Part shown: in pieces, positions 50,962 to 59,397 of the stretch
Layout: every line of letters starts with the position of its first letter
Numbering within the stretch: the first letter of the stretch is position 1
Assembly: GCF_000178855.1 (NCBI RefSeq)
Contig: NZ_ADVG01000002.1
Span: forward strand, 2,480,001-2,544,000
Origin: Ktedonobacter racemifer DSM 44963
GTDB lineage: Bacteria; Chloroflexota; Ktedonobacteria; Ktedonobacterales; Ktedonobacteraceae
Direction: 5' to 3'
DNA: 64,000 nucleotides
Notes under the pieces: generated by a model
The model's input: the letters and a program-made list of their open reading frames with translations, nothing else
Told to the model about the DNA's origin: nothing
Databases searched by the model: none
Made by a program: the position numbers and the translations under genes

Positions 50962-51029
50962 TCGAGGGCTACTGGGTAGCGGCTACTGGACTCGAACCAG
51001 TGACACAGGGCTTATGAGTCCCTTGCTCT
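50962..51029. repeat. Right attachment repeat (attR) within tRNA-Met
   Basis: The same 68 bases as 40999-41066 with one difference. Here the sequence continues into the 5' half of tRNA-Met, so the gene is whole. Confidence 0.88.
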
Positions 51030-51049
51030 ACCACCTGAGCTAAGCCGCC
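50977..51049 (-). tRNA. tRNA-Met (anticodon CAT)
   Basis: 73 bases on the minus strand: acceptor GGCGGCT/AGCCGCT, D arm GCTC/GAGC, anticodon loop CTCATAA and T arm CTGG-TTCGAGT-CCAG. It is an elongator type (standard 1-72 pair), or possibly an Ile tRNA with modified CAT. It is the target of the integrated element, which restored its 3' half. Confidence 0.9.
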
Positions 51050-51144
51050 ATATGTTTCGTCCATCATATTACCATAGGCTGTCAAGCAGGTATATTGGAC
51101 GGCTTACGAAAGTTCACTGCACGTATGCAGTGAACTTTCTTTGG

Positions 51145-51217
51145 TAGCGGGAGCAGGATTTGAACCTGCGACCTCCGGGTTATGAGCCCGACGAGCTAAC
51201 CACTGCTCTATCCCGCG
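51145..51217 (-). tRNA. Initiator tRNA-fMet (CAT), copy 1
   Basis: CGCGGGATAGAGCAG start, unpaired 1-72 position, three G-C pairs at the base of the anticodon stem (GGG/CCC), loop CTCATAA, T arm GCAGG-TTCAAAT-CCTGC. These are the initiator features. Confidence 0.93.
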
Positions 51218-51244
51218 TCAATTTATTAAGGTCTTGCGACCTGG

Positions 51245-51317
51245 TAGCGGGGGAAGGACTTGAACCTCCGACCTTTGGGTTATGAGCCCAACGAGCTAAC
51301 CACTGCTCCACCCCGCG
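51245..51317 (-). tRNA. Initiator tRNA-fMet (CAT), copy 2
   Basis: A near-identical tandem copy, CGCGGGGTGGAGCAG start, with the same unpaired 1-72 and GGG/CCC features. The T stem has one weak pair. Confidence 0.92.
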
Positions 51318-51701
51318 TCGTTGTTTACATAATACTACAATCTTTGTTTCCTGTCAAGTATCTAGATTTTCTCATTTGTGTGGGCCATCATGATGCTTGC
51401 CGATAAGGAACTCAATTGCACTGAACTATTATAGCCCAAAATGTTATGGACAGGCAAGCTCTTAGGGAATACAATATGCACATCACCAGATTGTTCTATA
51501 TTCTTAGACATTCTTAGGCAAAAACCAAAGACGAAAACCAGCGCCACTCTCGTGGCTAGCGCTCCGCGCTCAGGTTTTCGAGAGGCAGGTGTATTCTTAG
51601 ATATGGCCTAGAGATGGCAGGGGCAGGACTGCCAAACTCTGCGGTGTAACCTTTCCTTACTCACGACGTATCACAAAGTAAGAGGTTACTTTCTTGCACA
51701 C
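51318..51701. other. Intergenic region between tRNA cluster and ftsH
   Basis: Apart from the dispersed repeat at 51529-51587, nothing is recognised. The short reading frame 51362-51547 on the minus strand runs into the repeat and is not supported. Confidence 0.4.
51529..51587 (+). repeat. Dispersed repeat of the GCGCTCAGG family, copy B
   Basis: A close match to 10393-10452 with the same nested inverted segments (AAAACC/GGTTTT, CTCTCG/CGAGAG). Confidence 0.75.
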
Positions 51702-51771
51702 ACGATACGAAATTTTGCCACGTATCGTTTTACATACAATTACTCTTTCAGACGTCTTCTTTTGAAGACGT
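51702..51771 (+). promoter_or_regulatory. Two inverted repeats upstream of ftsH
   Basis: ACGATACG at 51702-51709 pairs with CGTATCGT at 51721-51728, and ACGTCTTC at 51752-51759 with GAAGACGT at 51764-51771. Either could be an operator or a leader RNA structure for ftsH. No regulator is assigned. Confidence 0.4.
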
Positions 51772-51835
51772 AGGAAGCATCCGGCTTCATCCTATCAAAG
51801 ACATGTCGTCAGACAAAGAAAGCAGGTCTGAACAT

Positions 51836-53842
51836 ATGGACGCTCAGGCTATATATATGTACCAGAACAATAACTCAAATGATCAACGCACTCCTGGCAA
51901 CCCTCAGCCGGATAACGGTAGTAATGGGAATACTCCAGGAGGCCCCCGCGATAGCGGTTCCTCGCTCTTGATTCGCGTCGTTTTGCTCGTTGTCCTCTTG
52001 CTGGGAGTCTGGTATTTCTTCCAGTTCTTCGTCTCTGGTTCTGGCGGCGCCAGCGCCAATGCGATTGAGGTCCCCTACAGTAAGTTCTACCAGCAGGTAC
52101 AGAATGATAACGTTAGTTCTGTAACCTTCCAGGGACAGGATGCCTTTGGCAAATTCAAAAACGCGATCACGATTGTTGATGCCAATGGGCAAAGCAAGAC
52201 CGGCCAGGACTTTCACTTTACCCAGCTCCCCAATGGGGACCAGCAACTGACACAACTGCTGATACAGCATAACGTCACGTTCTCGTCGAAGCCCAATAGC
52301 GATAATAACCTCTTCTGGACCTTCCTGCTCAACGTCGGTCCCTGGATTGGTTTGATTGTCGTCTTCTTCTTCATCCTGCGCCGGGCCAATCAGAGCCAGC
52401 AAAACATCTTTAGCTTCGGCAAGAGCCGGGCGAAGATGGTGTTGGAGGATCGCCCCAGCACTACCTTTGGGGATGTCGCGGGCGTAGATGAGGCCAAGAA
52501 TGACCTGGTTGAGGTGGTTGAGTTCCTGCGCACACCTCAGAAATTCCAGCGCCTGGGTGGTAAGATTCCTCGCGGCGTCTTGCTGGTAGGCCCTCCAGGA
52601 ACTGGTAAGACCCTGCTGGCACGTGCGGTCGCTGGTGAGGCCAGCGTCCCCTTCTTCTCGATGAGTGGTTCCGAGTTCGTCGAGGTACTGGTAGGTGTCG
52701 GTGCCAGTCGCGTACGTGACCTGTTTGAGCAGGCCAAGAAGGCGGCCCCAAGCATCATCTTTATCGACGAAATCGACGCCGTTGGTCGCCAGCGTGGCTC
52801 TAGCATCAACAGCAACGACGAGCGTGAGCAGACCCTGAACCAGTTGCTGGTCGAGATGGATGGCTTCGATACTCGCCAGGCCGTGGTCGTGATCGCGGCG
52901 ACCAACCGCCCCGATGGCCTGGATAAAGCGCTCCTGCGCCCTGGACGCTTCGACCGCCGCGTGACGGTTGACCGCCCCGACTGGAATGGTCGCCTGGCGA
53001 TCCTGAAGATACACTCACGTGACGTTCCCCTGGCTGCCGATGTGGACATGATTACCATCGCACGCGCCACACCTGGCATGGTGGGTGCCGACCTGGCGAA
53101 CCTGGTGAACGAGGCGGCACTACTGGCGGCTCGCCGCAACCTGGATGCCGTGACTCAGCGCTGCTTTGAGGAGGCCCTGGACAAGATCCTGCTTGGAGCC
53201 GAGCGCCCGCTGATCTTGAGCGAATCCGACCTGAACGTGGTTGCCTACCACGAGGGGGGGCACGCGCTCACGGGTATTCTGACCGAGGGCGTCGATCCCG
53301 TCACGAAGGTGACGATTGTGCCTCGCGGCCAGGCCCTGGGCGTTACCCAGTATACGCCGCTTGACGACCGCTATAACTACTCGAAGGATGTCCTGGAGGC
53401 ACAGTTAGTAACCGCGCTGGGTGGACGCGCAGCCGAAGAGGTCGCGATTGGTCGTATCACCACAGGCGCGGAGAACGATCTGCAACGGGTGACAGCTATC
53501 GCGCGCCAGATGATCACACGCTGGGGCATGAGCGAGCGCCTGGGCCAGATCTCTTACAGCGAGCGCGAGGATCCCTTCTCGGGCACGGCCCTGGCGAGTA
53601 ACTCTCGCGAGTATAGCGAGCGTACAGCCACCATCATCGACGAAGAGGTTACGCGTATCGTGAACTGGGCGCATAACCAGGCCGTCACACTGCTGCGTGA
53701 GAACAAAGAGGCGCTTGACCGCATCGCCAAATCGCTCCGCCTCTATGAGACAATTGATTCCAAACAACTGCGCGAGATTATGGTCGAGACCGGCTCAATT
53801 AATGCCGCTCCCGAGTCATACCGCTCGGAGGTTACGGCCTAA
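51836..53842 (+). CDS. ftsH: ATP-dependent zinc metalloprotease FtsH
   Basis: About 668 residues. Two membrane helices (near 45-65 and 170-190) flank an outer domain. The AAA module has GPPGTGKT (Walker A), IIFIDEIDAVG (Walker B) and the second region of homology RPGRFDRRV. The protease zinc site is HEGGH, a slight variant of HEAGH, followed by the family's third ligand region. It degrades membrane and regulatory proteins. ATG at 51836 with AGGT upstream is preferred; others at 51803 and 51857 are possible. Confidence 0.95.
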   Translation: MDAQAIYMYQNNNSNDQRTPGNPQPDNGSNGNTPGGPRDSGSSLLIRVVLLVVLLLGVWYFFQFFVSGSGGASANAIEVPYSKFYQQVQNDNVSSVTFQGQDAFGKFKNAITIVDANGQSKTGQDFHFTQLPNGDQQLTQLLIQHNVTFSSKPNSDNNLFWTFLLNVGPWIGLIVVFFFILRRANQSQQNIFSFGKSRAKMVLEDRPSTTFGDVAGVDEAKNDLVEVVEFLRTPQKFQRLGGKIPRGVLLVGPPGTGKTLLARAVAGEASVPFFSMSGSEFVEVLVGVGASRVRDLFEQAKKAAPSIIFIDEIDAVGRQRGSSINSNDEREQTLNQLLVEMDGFDTRQAVVVIAATNRPDGLDKALLRPGRFDRRVTVDRPDWNGRLAILKIHSRDVPLAADVDMITIARATPGMVGADLANLVNEAALLAARRNLDAVTQRCFEEALDKILLGAERPLILSESDLNVVAYHEGGHALTGILTEGVDPVTKVTIVPRGQALGVTQYTPLDDRYNYSKDVLEAQLVTALGGRAAEEVAIGRITTGAENDLQRVTAIARQMITRWGMSERLGQISYSEREDPFSGTALASNSREYSERTATIIDEEVTRIVNWAHNQAVTLLRENKEALDRIAKSLRLYETIDSKQLREIMVETGSINAAPESYRSEVTA

Positions 53843-53858
53843 TACCCCAAAGAGCGAG

Positions 53859-53900
53859 AGCAGGCAGGCTGGAGGATGTGTATCCTCCAGCCTGCCTGCT
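53859..53900 (+). terminator. Perfect 19-bp hairpin terminator after ftsH
   Basis: The arms 53859-53877 and 53882-53900 are exact reverse complements, with loop GTGT, followed by TTTCTTTC. Confidence 0.9.
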
Positions 53901-53926
53901 TTTCTTTCACAGGTGCCAGATGGGAG

Positions 53927-54010
53927 CTGCGCTGCTAAAGCACGCGCTTACATATGATGATACGAGGTATCTCATACCATGATATATAAGCGCGTGCTTT
54001 AGCAGCGCAG
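53927..54010. repeat. 38-base dispersed repeat, copy 2, with inverted partner
   Basis: A 24-bp perfect inverted repeat (53927-53950 with 53987-54010). Its left part is the second copy of the element at 24728-24765. Confidence 0.78.
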
Positions 54011-54040
54011 CCCGCAGACATTCTAGGATTCATTGCGCGC

Positions 54041-54952
54041 CTATGAGATTGGAAAAGCGTACACACTCATCAGCGCCAGGAGTGCCATCGTCACAACGAC
54101 GATCACGACAACGGTGGCCTTCTTCTGGGACATGTGGCTGCGAATGATACGCGTAATATTCTCTGAGAGCGAACGCGCATCGCGTTGCTCTATTGCATGT
54201 TTGCTTTCATCTACCTTGCTTAACTGGTCTAACTGAAGCGTCTCCTGGAAAAATTGTTTGGCCTCACCTGGCGATGCAGATGCTTGCGTATCGCCTCTTA
54301 CGCGCTCTTCAACCAGGGAATCACGAGGAAGAGACACTACGGGGAGCGAGGGATCGGTTGTGCGCAGTTGCTCGCTGGTAAGGGTTGGCGTAGCCCAGCC
54401 AGAAGGTGCGCGTTGAGCGAGTTCATTTTCAAACAGGAAACGGGGGACGGGTTGTTCGGGGTCTGTCTCACCCTCACGAGGATGTGTCATCACGGCTCGC
54501 AACTCGTCGAGGATAGTTGCGAGCACAGCGGAATCGAACTTGCCGCTCTCGGGCCTGAGGAGCACGCCTCCCTGAGAGGGCAGGGGACAGAGATTGCCGA
54601 AGCTTGTTGTCACCCAGGATGTTTTGCGCACTACTATTGGATAGACAGAGACATCACCGCGCTGCTCCCGCTCTAGAATACGCTGTATTTCACGGGGATT
54701 GCCAAGGCTCAGCGTCTTGAAGTGCTCGCTTACCAGCAAGAGAATGATGTCAGCCTCTGTGATCTGGACCGCGGCCTCAACCGCCTCGTAGCGACCAGGG
54801 CTCAGATTTAAGCCCTGCCAAGTAGCGGGCACCTGCTCGCGCGAGAGACCATCGAGGAGATACGTTTCAAGCCGGGCCTGGATCAGCCGGTCCTCTTCTG
54901 CGTAACAGCACAGAAGACGATAGTTTTTCCCAGAACGTGTAAGCATCTGCAT
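54041..54952 (-). CDS. TIR-like domain protein with C-terminal membrane anchor
   Basis: A 303-residue protein. The first 150 residues look like a TIR fold: YRLLCCYAEEDRLIQARLETYL start, a central ITEADIILLLVSEHFKTL strand and helix, then NPREIQRILERE with E88 in the position of the NADase glutamate, and VSVYPIVVRKTSW. A long polar linker follows and the protein ends in one membrane helix (about 278-300). That topology places TIR in the cytoplasm. NAD cleavage or signalling is possible but unproven. No partner gene lies beside it. Confidence 0.72.
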   Translation of the reverse strand: MQMLTRSGKNYRLLCCYAEEDRLIQARLETYLLDGLSREQVPATWQGLNLSPGRYEAVEAAVQITEADIILLLVSEHFKTLSLGNPREIQRILEREQRGDVSVYPIVVRKTSWVTTSFGNLCPLPSQGGVLLRPESGKFDSAVLATILDELRAVMTHPREGETDPEQPVPRFLFENELAQRAPSGWATPTLTSEQLRTTDPSLPVVSLPRDSLVEERVRGDTQASASPGEAKQFFQETLQLDQLSKVDESKHAIEQRDARSLSENITRIIRSHMSQKKATVVVIVVVTMALLALMSVYAFPIS

Positions 54953-55571
54953 TCTTTATCCCCTTCCTTGAAAAGTGGTTCAGGTAGGCTAATTTCTACT
55001 TTTCAATTCGCCAGTCCAACCATGACTGGCGTCGGCAATGACTCGTATTGCCAAATCCTTATGGCGACAAGAGTCAATTCAGGGAGACGCGTTCTCAATG
55101 ACCTTCCTAGACGAGACGAAAGCCTGGATGACTAGATGACGAACCTGATGTTTTTTACCAGGCTCAGCACTAGCGCTACCTTCAGCCCTCTCGACCATCG
55201 TTTGCGACACTGCAATAGGCACGCTTCTCTCTAGAATCATGTACGGCGTGCGTCAAGTATGTATGACACATGTCAAGTAGAAATAAAGGATGCAGTGTAA
55301 GGCACTTTATGACCAGAAAATTTATACTTTGTAAAACAACAAATTTACAATTGTAACATTTAGCATATAGACGACAAAGGAAGACAAAGTATAAAACAGT
55401 TGAAGCAAATGTTGCTCTACCTAAACAGACCTCATTACGCTCCAATCGTCTGACAAGACATTGTTCAGGCAATCAAAAATGTCGGAAGGTTGTTGGAAAG
55501 CGCCCCACCTGTACACAAGCCGCAGCATGACCACGTACTACTTAGACGTCCTCTCTCCCCTGAGTTAAAGG
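54953..55571. other. Intergenic region before the second ISAs1 element
   Basis: About 620 bases, AT-rich in the middle. A 96-codon frame on the minus strand (55182-55472) has a composition unlike protein and no ribosome binding site. Nothing else is supported; the TIR gene promoter should lie near 54960-55000. Confidence 0.4.
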
Positions 55572-56671
55572 CAGGGCTGTTGCAAAGTCGGGAATAACAT
55601 GGCAAAAGGAGGAATAAAACAGAACCTTTCGAGCTTTAGGAATGGTTGAGACATCCAATTCCTCGCAACGAAAGGCCTGTTCATGACTATTACAACACGT
55701 TCCAGTCGGCTTGCTCTTCCCAATAAGGCACTCCTCTTCGATGTAGAAGTTCTCTCTGGAGAGTTACAACGCGTCAAAGATCATCGAGATCGGCGCGGCG
55801 TGCGCTACTCCTTGGCAGACATTCTGCTGATAGGCCTACTAGCGAAGCTAGCAGGGCAGACCAGTAGCCGGGCGATCGCCGACTGGGCTCAGTTGCGCCA
55901 TCGAGAATTGAGCCACTTGTTTGGCTTGAGGCACCAGAGGATGCCTCACTACAGCACCTGGAGTCGTATCTTAGCGGCGGCAGTTGATCCAGACGAAGTC
56001 GAGCAGGTTATTGGTCACTTCTTTGCACATCAGGTTTCTCGCAGGCTGGCCCCAGGCGAAAGGCATCTGTGCTTAGACGGCAAAACCTTACGAGGCACGA
56101 TTCCTCTTGGAAGTACACAAGGCGTCCATCTGCTTGCGGCCTCCCTCCCCAAAGAGGGCGTTGTCCTGGCACAAGTCCAGGTCAGCACCTCGGGAAGTGA
56201 GGTCAGTGCGGCTCCTCTTCTGCTGGCAACTCTCGATTTGCGTGGAACGCTCGTCAGTGGAGATGCCATTTTTGCTTCTCGCAAGCTGAGTCTGAAGATC
56301 TTACAAGCCAAAGGAGACTATCTCTGGATGATCAAGGAAAATCAAAAGCAGATGTATCAGGATCTGCAAACACTCTTTGAGCCACCATCCGTGCGTCCTG
56401 GCTGGTCAGCTCCTCCCACCGATTTTCGCTCAGCCTCCTCAGTCAACAAAGGGCATGGGCGGCGAGAAAGACGGCAGATCACCGTGAGTAGCGAGCTTTC
56501 TCATTACTCAGAGTGGCCTGGTCTCTCGCAGGTCGCGCAAGCTCGAACGACAACGAATCAACGCGCTGGGGAAGGTGGAGCAAGAGGTTCAGTATGGAAT
56601 CACAAGTTTGCCGACCTCGGTGGCGACCCCCAAACGCCTCCTGGCACTTGTTCGAGAGCATTGGGGCATTG

Positions 56672-59037
56672 GTGCGATCCGTTTCGCCGAAATGAGCGAA
56701 AGCTCAAGGATGGCGAGCAAGGAGAAAGCTCCTTGACAACTGATCGAGTGATGTGGGGCGCAATTCCCCATCCTCTGGGTGAAAGAGGAAACGCGGCTCC
56801 CTCACGGTAGCGACTGGTCATCAATCCGTGAAGCAGGGAGAAATGCGGAAGAGCCTGGACCTCGACCAGGTGGTCTCCGCTACACAGGTTCCTACGGTTA
56901 GCGCAAGCGAACGCTCGATGAACCGTCGTCACAGTGAAAGAGCCAACGCGAGGTAAGAGGCTCTGACCAAAATGGTCACGGTCACATAGGGGTCGAGAAC
57001 ATCAATGCGGCTCTCGACTTCACCCCCTTGACCCGGCGGATAGAGACGAACCTACGGGAACGCAAAACACTTGATCGGAACGGAATAACTCTGCGAGAAC
57101 TCTCGCTGGTGGTCGATCTAGCGAGCAGGCAACCAACCGCATGTTCTCGGAGAGAAGGATTGCCGAAGAAGCAAAGGCCTCTGGGAAAGCCAGAGGATAC
57201 GCTGACGTCGGCACGGTGAGATGGAGGATAGAGCCATGAGTCACAGGAAAGAAACGGAAGCGATGGTTGTCCCCCAACCAATCGAAGACTGGACACAGAC
57301 GCCCTGGCGTAAGCTAGAACGAACGGTGTACCGACTGCAAAAACGGATCTATCAAGCCTCTCTTCGTGGCAATGACAAAGCAGTTCACAACCTTCAACGG
57401 TTACTCATGAAGTCGAAAGCAGCCCGGACGCTGGCAGTACGCAAGATGACGCAGGATAACCAGGGCAAGCGGACGGCTGGAGTCGATGGAATCAAATCTG
57501 TCAAACCAGCCCAACGCCTGGCGCTGGTGAAATACCTTCGTCATCACAAGCAGATCAAACCACAGCCAACCAGACGAGTCTGGATACCCAAGCCAGGAAA
57601 GGCAGAGAAAAGGCCATTAGGCATCCCGACGATGCTGGATCGCGCTCATCAATGCCTGACAAAATTGGCGTTGGAGCCCGAATGGGAGGCACGATTTGAG
57701 GCTGACAGCTACGGGTTTCGTCCTGGTCGCTCAGCTCAGGATGCCATTCAAGCCATTTTCATTTACATCTGCAAACAGCCCAAATATGTGCTTGATGCAG
57801 ATATCGCGAATTGCTTCAACCAGATCAATCACGAAACACTCTTACACAAACTCCAGACCTTTCCCGCGATGAGGCGCGCCATCAAAGCCTGGCTCAGAGC
57901 AGGAGTGCTGGAAGACAACGTGTTCGAGCCAACGACAGCCGGAACTCCGCAAGGAGGTCCACTGAGTCCCTTACTTGCCAATATCGCCCTGCATGGGATG
58001 CTGCAAGCTGTTCAACAAGGCTACAAAGGCAAGGATAAGCCCAGGCTGGTTCGCTATGCAGATGACCTGGTGGTGCTGTATCGAACTCGCGAGGGGATTG
58101 AACAGGCCAAAAGCAGGCTAGAAGACTGGCTGAAAGACATGGGATTAGAAATGAAGCCGAGCAAAACCCGTATCGCTCACACGCTCGAAGCGCTTGGGGC
58201 AGAAGCCCCTGGCTTCGACTTCTTAGGTTTTGAGATCCGACAGTACTCTGTTGGTAAACACCATTCAGGAACTCTGCACGGGAAACGGCTTGGCTTCAAA
58301 ACACTCATTCGCCCCAGTAAAGAAGCTATCAAACGGCATCGGGAAGGGCTGCGGGCGGTAGTGCTCGCAGGCACAGGGCTTTCTCAAGGCGCGCTCATTG
58401 GGCAACTGAACCCAAAGATCCGTGGATGGTCACGCTACTACCGCAGCGTCGCCGCCAAGAAAACTCTCAATGACTGCGACTACCACCTGTTTCCGCTTCT
58501 GCTTCGCTGGGCCAAACGCCGACACACACGCAAGTCTGCGAGTTGGATACGAACGCGCTACTGGCGAACAATGGGACAAGATCACTGGCGCTTTGCAACG
58601 CCTGATGGACTCTATCTCAGCGATCACGCAGCAACGGCGATCCAACGCCATGTGAAGGTGAAAGGCACGGCCAGCCCGTTCGATGGTAACCTGCTCTACT
58701 GGGCGAAGAGATTACAACAATCTCATCCGCTCAACAGGAGTAAACTGGGGGCCTTGCTGCACAAGCAACAAGGGAAATGCCGTTGGTGTGAACTGCACTT
58801 TACCGAGAACGATTTGATTGAGATCGATCACATCACTCCCCGCAGTGAAGGGGGTACAGATGCACTCAGTAATCTTTTCGCTCTCCATCGGCACTGCCAC
58901 GATCAACGACATACAAAGAAGCATGTCTGGGGTACTCATGACACGAGCCATCCCATTGAGGAGCCGGATGAGGGGAAAGCTCTCATGTCCGGTTCTGAAG
59001 GCGGGCAGGAGGGAGCGATTCCTCTTGCCTAGCTCTC
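56672..59037 (+). mobile_element. Group II intron with HNH-type intron-encoded protein
   Basis: It starts GTGCGATCCG (the GUGYG consensus) right after the transposase codon fragment. Domain V is visible at 58961-58995 (GAGCCGGA pairing with TCCGGTTC, GAAA tetraloop, catalytic AGC). The 3' boundary is set by restoring the transposase reading frame (E-N-G-L-H). Domains I-III occupy about 56672-57220. Confidence 0.88.
57236..59032 (+). CDS. Group II intron reverse transcriptase/maturase with HNH endonuclease
   Basis: A 598-residue intron-encoded protein. Reverse transcriptase blocks include GKRTAGVDGI, RPLGIPTMLDRAHQ, YGFRPGRSAQDAI, TPQGGPLSPLLANI and the catalytic YADD at 274-277. The maturase domain follows (GWSRYYR). 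The HNH nuclease is CRWC...IEIDHITPRSEGG...NLFALHRHCHDQRH. The protein reads on through ribozyme domain V into domain VI and stops at 59032. ATG at 57236 is chosen from the family N-terminus. Confidence 0.93.
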   Translation: MSHRKETEAMVVPQPIEDWTQTPWRKLERTVYRLQKRIYQASLRGNDKAVHNLQRLLMKSKAARTLAVRKMTQDNQGKRTAGVDGIKSVKPAQRLALVKYLRHHKQIKPQPTRRVWIPKPGKAEKRPLGIPTMLDRAHQCLTKLALEPEWEARFEADSYGFRPGRSAQDAIQAIFIYICKQPKYVLDADIANCFNQINHETLLHKLQTFPAMRRAIKAWLRAGVLEDNVFEPTTAGTPQGGPLSPLLANIALHGMLQAVQQGYKGKDKPRLVRYADDLVVLYRTREGIEQAKSRLEDWLKDMGLEMKPSKTRIAHTLEALGAEAPGFDFLGFEIRQYSVGKHHSGTLHGKRLGFKTLIRPSKEAIKRHREGLRAVVLAGTGLSQGALIGQLNPKIRGWSRYYRSVAAKKTLNDCDYHLFPLLLRWAKRRHTRKSASWIRTRYWRTMGQDHWRFATPDGLYLSDHAATAIQRHVKVKGTASPFDGNLLYWAKRLQQSHPLNRSKLGALLHKQQGKCRWCELHFTENDLIEIDHITPRSEGGTDALSNLFALHRHCHDQRHTKKHVWGTHDTSHPIEEPDEGKALMSGSEGGQEGAIPLA

Positions 59038-59397
59038 AGAATGGCTTACATTATCGCCGAGACCGGACCTTTCAAGAAGATCATTCTCAGCTGCGAATGG
59101 GCCATGCCCCTCATGTGCTCGCTTTACTCAACAACACGGCCATTGGCTTGATGGCTCGTCGGGGCGAAACCAATCTGCCCCATGCACAACGGACGTTTAG
59201 CTATCAGTTCGACAAAGCGTTGGCACACATGGCCGCATGAGAGCGACTGATGAACTTTGCAACAGCCTTGGAGTTAAAGGTGTCCATAATGTCCGCGGAA
59301 CAGGAAAGTGTAGTACAATAGAACAGGTTTGCCAGTATTTTTATAACCACAAAGGAGTGAAGCGGCCTGGAGCAGTGTGCAGAAGCAATGAGCCGTG

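Larger units (their letters stand above)
40999..51029. mobile_element. Integrative element of about 10 kb in tRNA-Met
   Basis: Bounded by the 68-bp direct repeats at 40999-41066 and 50962-51029. The right repeat lies in an intact tRNA-Met gene; the left copy is the displaced 3' half. A tyrosine integrase starts 64 bases inside the left repeat. Cargo includes a RusA-like gene, a truncated type ISP gene, two insertion sequences, a DinB gene, a DUF559 gene, small genes and tRNA-like sequences. The long hairpins found between genes elsewhere are missing inside. The integrase is frameshifted, so the element may no longer move. Confidence 0.85.
55683..59240 (+). pseudogene. ISAs1-family transposase, frameshifted and split by intron
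   Basis: Exon 1 (55683-56671) encodes KDHRDRRGVRYSLADILLIGLLAKLAG, DGKTLRGTIPL and DAIFASRKLS. Near 56541 an extra base shifts the frame (the protein continues as LERQRINALGKVEQEVQYGITSLP). Exon 1 ends in EHWGI just before the intron. Exon 2 (59038-59240) resumes with ENGLHYRRDRTFQEDHSQLRMGHAP and runs to the end, completing the catalytic glutamate region. Perfect splicing would restore the gene apart from the frameshift. Confidence 0.88.
55572..59270. mobile_element. ISAs1-family element carrying a group II intron
   Basis: The ends AGGGCTGTTGCAAAGT and its complement at 59252-59269 are inverted. A 10-bp duplication GAGTTAAAGG flanks it at 55562-55571 and 59271-59280. The element is 3699 bases; removing the 2366-base intron leaves about 1333, the normal size for this family. 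Confidence 0.93.

Noticed and set aside
55182..55472. A 96-residue protein on the minus strand
   Set aside because: Cys- and Phe-rich composition from AT-rich DNA, no ribosome binding site, no recognisable motif.
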